A DNA stretch of 64,000 bases from Streptomyces sp. NBC_01775 (lineage in GTDB: Bacteria; Actinomycetota; Actinomycetes; Streptomycetales; Streptomycetaceae): assembly GCF_035917675.1 (NCBI RefSeq), contig NZ_CP109104.1, forward strand, positions 1,240,001 to 1,304,000, given 5' to 3'. This document shows positions 59,058-64,000 of the stretch, piece after piece. A program made the position numbers and the translations under genes. The stretch's first letter is position 1. Each line of letters opens with the position of its first letter. The notes under the pieces are model-generated. The model was not told where the DNA came from, searched no databases, and worked only from the letters and a program-made list of their open reading frames with translations.

Positions 59058-61057
59058 CAGGCGTCACGCCCCGCGAGGCGCCCCAGTCCGTCCCCGTGCA
59101 GATAGCGACCGAGGGCCGTGACGGGGAAGACCATCCGGTACAGGTGGTAATTGATGGAGAAGTCCCAGGGGAAGCCGGTGCCGGTGAAGTACGGCTCGTC
59201 CCAGTAGCCGTCCTCGCGCTGGGTCTCGGCGAGCCATCCGATGCCCCGCTCGACGGCCTTGCTCTCCTTCTCCCCGGCCGCCAGCAGCGCCATCAGCGCC
59301 CAGCCGGTCTGCGATGCGGTGGAGGTGCCGTTGGCGGCCCATTCGCTGTCGATGTAGGAGCGCAGGTCCTCACCCCAGCCGCCGTCGTCGTTCTGGACGC
59401 TTTCCAGCCAGCCGACCGCGCGCCGGATGGCGGGGTGGGAGGCGGGGAGCCCGGCGGCGACGAGCGCGGGGACGGCGGAGCCGGTGCCGTAGAGGTAGTT
59501 GACACCCCAGCGGCCGAACCAGGATCCGTCGGCCTCCTGTTCGGCCAGCAGCCAGGCGAGGGCCTTACGGGCGCGGGGGTCGTGCTGCATGCCCTCGGCC
59601 GCGAGCATCTCCAGGACGTGCGCGGTGACGTCGGCCGAGGGCGGGTCGATGACCTCGCCGAAGTCGCAGAATGGCAGCCGGTTGGGGAACTTGCTGGTGT
59701 TGTCGACGTCGAAGGCCGCCCAGGAGCCGTCACTGGACTGCATGCCCAGGTTCCAGCGCACGGCGCGCGCGACGGCGCGGTCCACGCGCTCGGGGTCGGG
59801 GTGCTTGATGCGGCGCAGCGCCAGGGCGACCTCGGCGGTGTCGTCGAGGTCGGGATAGTTGTCGTTGTGGAACTCGAAGGCCCAGCCGCCGGGCGGCAGT
59901 TGGGGGCGGCGTACCGACCAGTCGCCGGGCCGGACGATCTGCTCGCCCAGCATCCAGTCGGCGGCCTTGAGCAGTGCCGGATGGTCGCTGGGCAGCCCTG
60001 CGTCGGCGAGCGCGATCGCTGCCAGGCAGGTGTCCCAGACCGGGGACTGGCACGCCTCGACCATCCGGGTCTCCTCGTCGGGCCAGATCGCGAAGCGGTC
60101 CAGCGAGGCGAGTCCGGCCTTCATGACGGGGTGTTCGAGGTCGTATCCCAGCAGCCGCAGCGCGATCAGGGAGTAGACGGCGGGCGGCTGGATGCCGCCC
60201 CAGCAGCCGTCGTTCTCCTGGCGCTCGATGATCCACCGGGAGGCGTCGCGCAGGGCCGCGCGGCGCAGCCTGCGCGAGCCGACCTTGCGGTAGGCGTGCA
60301 GGGCGCGGTCGATGCGCTGGAAGGCCCCGTCCCAGGTGGTGGCGGGTGCCATCGGCGAGCGCGGGAGGGGGCGGGCGGGGTCGCGGTGCAGCTCGTCGAT
60401 CCTGAACGGCGCCGGGTGGACGGGCCGGTAGGCGGAGACGACGGTGAGCGGGACGATGGTCTGGCGGGCCCAGCACCCGAAGTCGTAGATGTTGAGCGGG
60501 AACCACTTCGGGAGGTAGATGATCTCCGGCGGCAGCTCCGGCAGGTCCTCCCAGCGCCACCAGCCGAACAGCGCGAGCCAGATACGGGTGAAGACCCTGC
60601 TGCCGGCCACTCCCCCGTGCTCGCGCACCCACTCGGCGGCGCGCGTCATGTGGGGGGCCTCGGTGTCGTCGCCCGCGAGCTTGAGCGCGACGTACGCCTC
60701 TACGGTGGTGGACAGGTTGCCCGGCCCTCCGTGGAAGGTGGCCCAGGTGCCATCCTCGCGCTGCTGGGAGCGGATGAACCGGGCGGCGGCACGCAGGGTC
60801 TTCTCATCACGGATGCCGAGGAACTCGCGCAGCAGCAAGTCCTCGGCATCCATGGTGACGTTGGTTTCCAGGTCGCCCTTCCACCAGCCCGCGTCGTCCT
60901 GGCGCGCCAGCAGGTGCTCGACGGCGCGGGCCGTGATCCGCTCCGCCTGGGCGGTCAGACTCTCCTGGTCGTGGGAGACCCGCACGGGCGAGGCGCGTTC
61001 CGTGTGCTTCGTTCCGGAGACGCCGGGGCCCGCTGGTCCGTCCGTCGTGGCTGTCAT
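59057..61057 (-). CDS. shc: Squalene-hopene cyclase
   Basis: A 666-residue membrane-associated cyclase that folds squalene into hopene and hopanol. The catalytic DLDDTAE (DxDDTA) motif is near residue 410. QW repeats are visible as QREDGTW, QENDGCWGG, QEADGSWFGRWG, QNDDGGWGED and QREDGYWDE. WGVNYLYGTG near 520 is typical. The N-terminal 35 residues are a variable tail. GGAAGGAGAAGGG precedes the ATG. It lies 65 bp after the polyprenyl synthase gene and overlaps hpnG by one base. Confidence 0.96.
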   Translation of the reverse strand: MTATTDGPAGPGVSGTKHTERASPVRVSHDQESLTAQAERITARAVEHLLARQDDAGWWKGDLETNVTMDAEDLLLREFLGIRDEKTLRAAARFIRSQQREDGTWATFHGGPGNLSTTVEAYVALKLAGDDTEAPHMTRAAEWVREHGGVAGSRVFTRIWLALFGWWRWEDLPELPPEIIYLPKWFPLNIYDFGCWARQTIVPLTVVSAYRPVHPAPFRIDELHRDPARPLPRSPMAPATTWDGAFQRIDRALHAYRKVGSRRLRRAALRDASRWIIERQENDGCWGGIQPPAVYSLIALRLLGYDLEHPVMKAGLASLDRFAIWPDEETRMVEACQSPVWDTCLAAIALADAGLPSDHPALLKAADWMLGEQIVRPGDWSVRRPQLPPGGWAFEFHNDNYPDLDDTAEVALALRRIKHPDPERVDRAVARAVRWNLGMQSSDGSWAAFDVDNTSKFPNRLPFCDFGEVIDPPSADVTAHVLEMLAAEGMQHDPRARKALAWLLAEQEADGSWFGRWGVNYLYGTGSAVPALVAAGLPASHPAIRRAVGWLESVQNDDGGWGEDLRSYIDSEWAANGTSTASQTGWALMALLAAGEKESKAVERGIGWLAETQREDGYWDEPYFTGTGFPWDFSINYHLYRMVFPVTALGRYLHGDGLGRLAGRDA

Positions 61058-61122
61058 CCCTTCTCCTTCCGAAGTGCTCCGAGAGTTCGAACCGATCGGA
61101 TATCAACAGCCCGACGGGCGTG

Positions 61123-62295
61123 TCACCGCTGTCGTACGACGACGAAGTCGGCGAGCGCGGCGAACTGCTCCCGCACCCTGCCCGGCATGTCGATGGAGTC
61201 GAGCGCGGCGATGGCCGTGGTGTGCTGGCGCTGCGCTTCCTGGGAGGTCCACTCCCGGCCGCCCGCCTGCTCGATGAGCGCGGCCCGCTCGGCGAACTCC
61301 GCCTCGTCGAAGTCCTCGAACTCCGCCTGGCTCTTCTTCGAGTCCGCCGCCATCAGCTTCGCCAGCCGGGCCGCGGCCTCGCCGTCGGAGCCCAGCGCGG
61401 CGGCGACCGGCAGGGACTTCTTGCGCTGCCGCAGGTCGCTCCAGGCCTGCTTGCCGGTGGCCTCCGGGTCGCCCCAGATGCCGAGCAGGTCGTCGACGGC
61501 CTGGAAGGCGAGGCCCAGGTGGTAGCCGTAGGACTCCAGCGCGTCGGCCGTGCGGTCGTCGGCGCCGCCGAGCACGGCCCCGATGGAGGCGGCGCAGGCC
61601 AGCAGCGCGCCGGTCTTGTTGCCCTCCATGTCCAGGCACTCCTCCACGGTGACCTGGTCACGGTGTTCGTAGGAGATGTCCTGGGCCTGGCCGTCGATGA
61701 GGCTGCGGGTGGCACGCGTCAGCCTGCGGGTGGCCCGGCCCGCTTCGGGCGTCCCCAGCTCCAGCAGTATTTCGCCGGCGAGGGCGAACAGCGCGTCGCC
61801 GACAAGGATGGCCTGGGCGGGGCCGTGCACCTTCCAGACCGTGTCGCGGTGGCGGCGCTGCTCGTCCCCGTCCATGAGGTCGTCGTGCAGCAGCGAGAAG
61901 TTGTGCACCAGCTCCACCGCGACGGCGCCGGGGATGCCGGTCTCGGGCACGGCGCCGGCGGCCTCGGCGGACAGGAGCGCGAGCGCGGGGCGCACGGCCT
62001 TGCCGCCGTCGGCGGCCGAGGGGCGCCCCTCGGTGTCGATCCAGCCGAAGTGGTAGGCGGCCACGGTGTCCATCGGGGGTGCCAGCCGGTCGACGGCCGC
62101 GCGCAGCACCGGCGTGGCGAGCGTGCGCCCGCGCTCCAGCAGGGCGCTCACGCTCTTGTTGTCGGCTGCCTTGCCCATGGTGCTCGCGCCGCCCTCATCC
62201 ACGAGATGCTGCTTGGCCGGGGTCACAGGGTCTCCTCTGTGCGGTGCTGTCGTGCTGGCTGTACTGGCCGGGGTGGCTGCGTCAGTGGTGCTCAT
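61123..62295 (-). CDS. Polyprenyl (farnesyl) diphosphate synthase
   Basis: A 390-residue trans-prenyl synthase, probably making the farnesyl diphosphate used for squalene. The first Asp motif LLHDDLMDGDEQRRH is near residue 131 and the second VDDLLGIWGDPEATGK near 278; KAVRPAL near 93 binds diphosphate. GAAGGAAGGG precedes the ATG at 62295, and the start overlaps hpnE by 14 bp. The residue pattern does not by itself fix the chain length. Confidence 0.92.
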   Translation of the reverse strand: MSTTDAATPASTASTTAPHRGDPVTPAKQHLVDEGGASTMGKAADNKSVSALLERGRTLATPVLRAAVDRLAPPMDTVAAYHFGWIDTEGRPSAADGGKAVRPALALLSAEAAGAVPETGIPGAVAVELVHNFSLLHDDLMDGDEQRRHRDTVWKVHGPAQAILVGDALFALAGEILLELGTPEAGRATRRLTRATRSLIDGQAQDISYEHRDQVTVEECLDMEGNKTGALLACAASIGAVLGGADDRTADALESYGYHLGLAFQAVDDLLGIWGDPEATGKQAWSDLRQRKKSLPVAAALGSDGEAAARLAKLMAADSKKSQAEFEDFDEAEFAERAALIEQAGGREWTSQEAQRQHTTAIAALDSIDMPGRVREQFAALADFVVVRQR

Positions 62296-63742
62296 GGGCC
62301 CTTCCTTCAATACCGGGGACCGGGTCCTTCGCGTGTGGACGGCCCAGCGCGACGAGGGCCTCGCGCGCCGCTGTCACTCCGCTGCGTACAGCGCTCTCCA
62401 TGGTCGCGGGCCACCCCGTGGCGGTCCACGCGCCGGCCAGGTAGACGCCGGGAGCCGAGGTGCGCGCCCCCGGGCGCAGCCGGCCCACGCCCGGGGAGGG
62501 CGCGAAAGTGGCTGTGCGCTCGCGCGTGACGAAGAAGTCGCGCACCCCCGCGCCCCTGGCTGCGGGCAACAGCCGCTCCAGCTCGGGGAGATAGCGCTCG
62601 CGCAAGGTGGCGACCGGCTGGTCGATCTCCTCGTGCGCCACCGACTGCGAGAGCGCCAGATACTGCCCGCGCCCGGTGAGACCGGAGGCGGTGGTGCGGT
62701 CGAAGACCCACTGGACGGGGGTGCCGAGCGCGGTGAAGAAGGGCTGCCGCAGCACCTTACGGTCGTAGATCACATGGATGTTGAGGATGGGTGCCGTGCC
62801 GATGTCCAGCAGCCGGCCCGGGTCGGTGAGCGCGCCGTCGGGCAGCAGCCCGTGCGCCTCGCGCTGCGGTACGGCCAGCACGACCGTTCCGGCTTCCAGC
62901 TCCTCGGCTCCGTCGGGCCCCTGATCGACCGCCACGCGCCATCCGCCGCCCTCCCCCGCCGGGGTCACGCTACGGGCCCGGGTGCGCAGCAGCGTGCGCA
63001 CTCCCGCCTTGTCCAGGGCGGCGCGGGCGAGCACGTCGTGGATGTCGCCGAGCGGGACGTGGGCCCAGCCGATGTCGGCGGCGCCCGGCTCGGACAGCAG
63101 CCCGGTCTTGAAGACCATCGCGGCCAGCCCCATGGAGGCTTGCGGGGCGCGGGCGTTGAGGGTCGCGGTGCCCACCAGGTCCCACAGCGCCTCGATGGTG
63201 CGCTCCGACTGGCCGTGCCGGTGCAGCCAGGTGCCGAAGTCGATGCCGTCGAGCGCCGGGTCGGCGGGGTCGAGGCCCTTCAGCGCCAGCGCGGCCCGCC
63301 CGACCGAGGCCCGCTCGGCGAGCGAGAGGTGAGGATAGGTGGCGAGGCTCGCGGCCAGGTGCAGGGGCACGGGCAGCGCGGTGCGCCGCAGCCTGCCCAG
63401 CCGTGGCCGCGCGCCGCCGACGTCCAGGACAGGCACGTCCAGCCTCTCCTGGAGGGGTGCGAGCCCGGCGCCGCCGACCCGGTCCAGGAGCCAGCTGTAG
63501 GCGGTGCAGCAGCGCAGGTAGACGTGCTGGCCGTTGTCGACGGTCAGTTCACCGGCGGCCGAGTCGCGGCGGAAGGAGAAGGCGAGGCCGCCCAGCCGGG
63601 GGCGGGTCTCGACGAGTGTGGTCTCCACGCCCGCCTCGGCCAGCCGCAGCGCGGCGGTCGTCCCGGCGAGGCCGCCGCCGAGGACTACGGCGCGCCGGGC
63701 CCTTCCCCGCGGCTCACCGGACCGCACTTCGTCCGCCGTCAT
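62282..63742 (-). CDS. hpnE: Squalene-producing FAD enzyme HpnE
   Basis: A 486-residue FAD-dependent desaturase-like enzyme that turns hydroxysqualene into squalene in the HpnCDE route. The FAD-binding VVLGGGLAGTTAALRLAEAG is near residue 19, followed by RPRLGGLAFSF. VDNGQHVYLRC is near 68 and a C-terminal APGVYLAGAWTATGWPATME near 440 is typical of carotenoid-desaturase relatives. GGGGAGGAG lies six bases before the ATG. It is 90 bp after the end of hpnD. Confidence 0.93.
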   Translation of the reverse strand: MTADEVRSGEPRGRARRAVVLGGGLAGTTAALRLAEAGVETTLVETRPRLGGLAFSFRRDSAAGELTVDNGQHVYLRCCTAYSWLLDRVGGAGLAPLQERLDVPVLDVGGARPRLGRLRRTALPVPLHLAASLATYPHLSLAERASVGRAALALKGLDPADPALDGIDFGTWLHRHGQSERTIEALWDLVGTATLNARAPQASMGLAAMVFKTGLLSEPGAADIGWAHVPLGDIHDVLARAALDKAGVRTLLRTRARSVTPAGEGGGWRVAVDQGPDGAEELEAGTVVLAVPQREAHGLLPDGALTDPGRLLDIGTAPILNIHVIYDRKVLRQPFFTALGTPVQWVFDRTTASGLTGRGQYLALSQSVAHEEIDQPVATLRERYLPELERLLPAARGAGVRDFFVTRERTATFAPSPGVGRLRPGARTSAPGVYLAGAWTATGWPATMESAVRSGVTAAREALVALGRPHAKDPVPGIEGRAHEHH

Positions 63743-63832
63743 GTGCGCTCCTCCCCTGGGTCCAGCTGATCGGTGTGGTCCGTGTCCGCTGGGACGCCGG
63801 ACCTGGTCCGCGGGTTGCCCGGCGGTAGGCCA

Positions 63833-64000
63833 TCAGGCGCCCCGCCGCGGCGCCTGCCGTGACACCATCCGCGCGTCGAAGCCGGAGAGGCCGCGCACCG
63901 CCACATACGCCTTCTCGTGTCCCGGCAGCGAGACCCGCCCGCGCAGCACGGCGGCGGGATCGGCGGAGATACGGTCCAGCAGCCGGTGGTAGATCCCGGC
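63833..64000 (-). CDS. hpnD: Presqualene diphosphate synthase HpnD, C-terminal part
   Basis: The last 55 residues of a minus-strand gene cut by the window edge. The frame reads AGIYHRLLDRISADPAAVLR followed by GRVSLPGHEKAYVAVRGL, which is the end of squalene/phytoene synthase-family HpnD. It joins two farnesyl diphosphates to presqualene diphosphate. Its position upstream of hpnE matches known hopanoid clusters. The catalytic Asp motifs lie outside the window. Confidence 0.82.
   Translation of the reverse strand, partial: AGIYHRLLDRISADPAAVLRGRVSLPGHEKAYVAVRGLSGFDARMVSRQAPRRGA

Overview
The window is chromosomal DNA of very high G+C with dense, short-gapped genes. It carries several families typical of the genus Streptomyces or a close relative: conservon proteins, WhiJ-like XRE/DUF397 pairs, PF04672 (DUF574) methyltransferases, DUF6227, an Rpf-like/LysM/M23 wall enzyme and a Streptomyces-type hopanoid cluster. 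I saw no rRNA, tRNA, insertion sequence, prophage or CRISPR array.

Left part (1-13.3 kb): a bacterioferritin-like gene, a TetR regulator and a HelR/HelD-type RNA polymerase recycling ATPase come first. They are followed by a developmental-regulator island (about 3.9-9.5 kb) with two XRE(DUF5753)/DUF397 pairs, an anti-sigma-like ATPase, two DUF574 methyltransferases and a small unannotated acidic ORF. An acyl-CoA dehydrogenase and a FAD/Rieske oxidoreductase follow.

Middle (13.5-37 kb): DUF6227, then a secreted transglycosylase-LysM-M23 protein. A five-gene ABC transporter operon (minus strand) follows; each junction overlaps by 4 nt, and a palindrome matching the Nur (nickel-Fur) box lies upstream, so it is probably a nickel nikABCDE system. 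Next are a third DUF574 methyltransferase translationally coupled to a PAS-GGDEF-EAL c-di-GMP enzyme, a Tat-exported GH2 beta-galactosidase with a TTA codon plus an alpha/beta hydrolase, a conservon (cvnABCD plus GAF), an AlkB with an unusual Cys/His insert, and a large Cache-PAS-GAF-SpoIIE-HATPase phosphatase.

Right-middle (37-52.7 kb): a catabolic cluster of 13 minus-strand genes, with a divergent IclR regulator. It has a polyamine-type ABC transporter, two paralogous binding proteins, two AspA/AstE-type zinc deacylases, two FAD amine oxidases, a class III aminotransferase, an aldehyde dehydrogenase, an aldo/keto reductase and a HAD enzyme. The gene content suggests uptake and breakdown of an N-acylated or N-substituted amine. 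I could not assign it to a named pathway, and it is my main candidate for an undescribed system.

Right end (53-64 kb): a tyrosine phosphatase, then the hopanoid operon read leftwards (hpnD partial, hpnE, polyprenyl synthase, shc, hpnG, hpnH, dxs, aminotransferase). The ispG gene that sits between hpnH and dxs in S. coelicolor is absent. The window ends inside hpnD.
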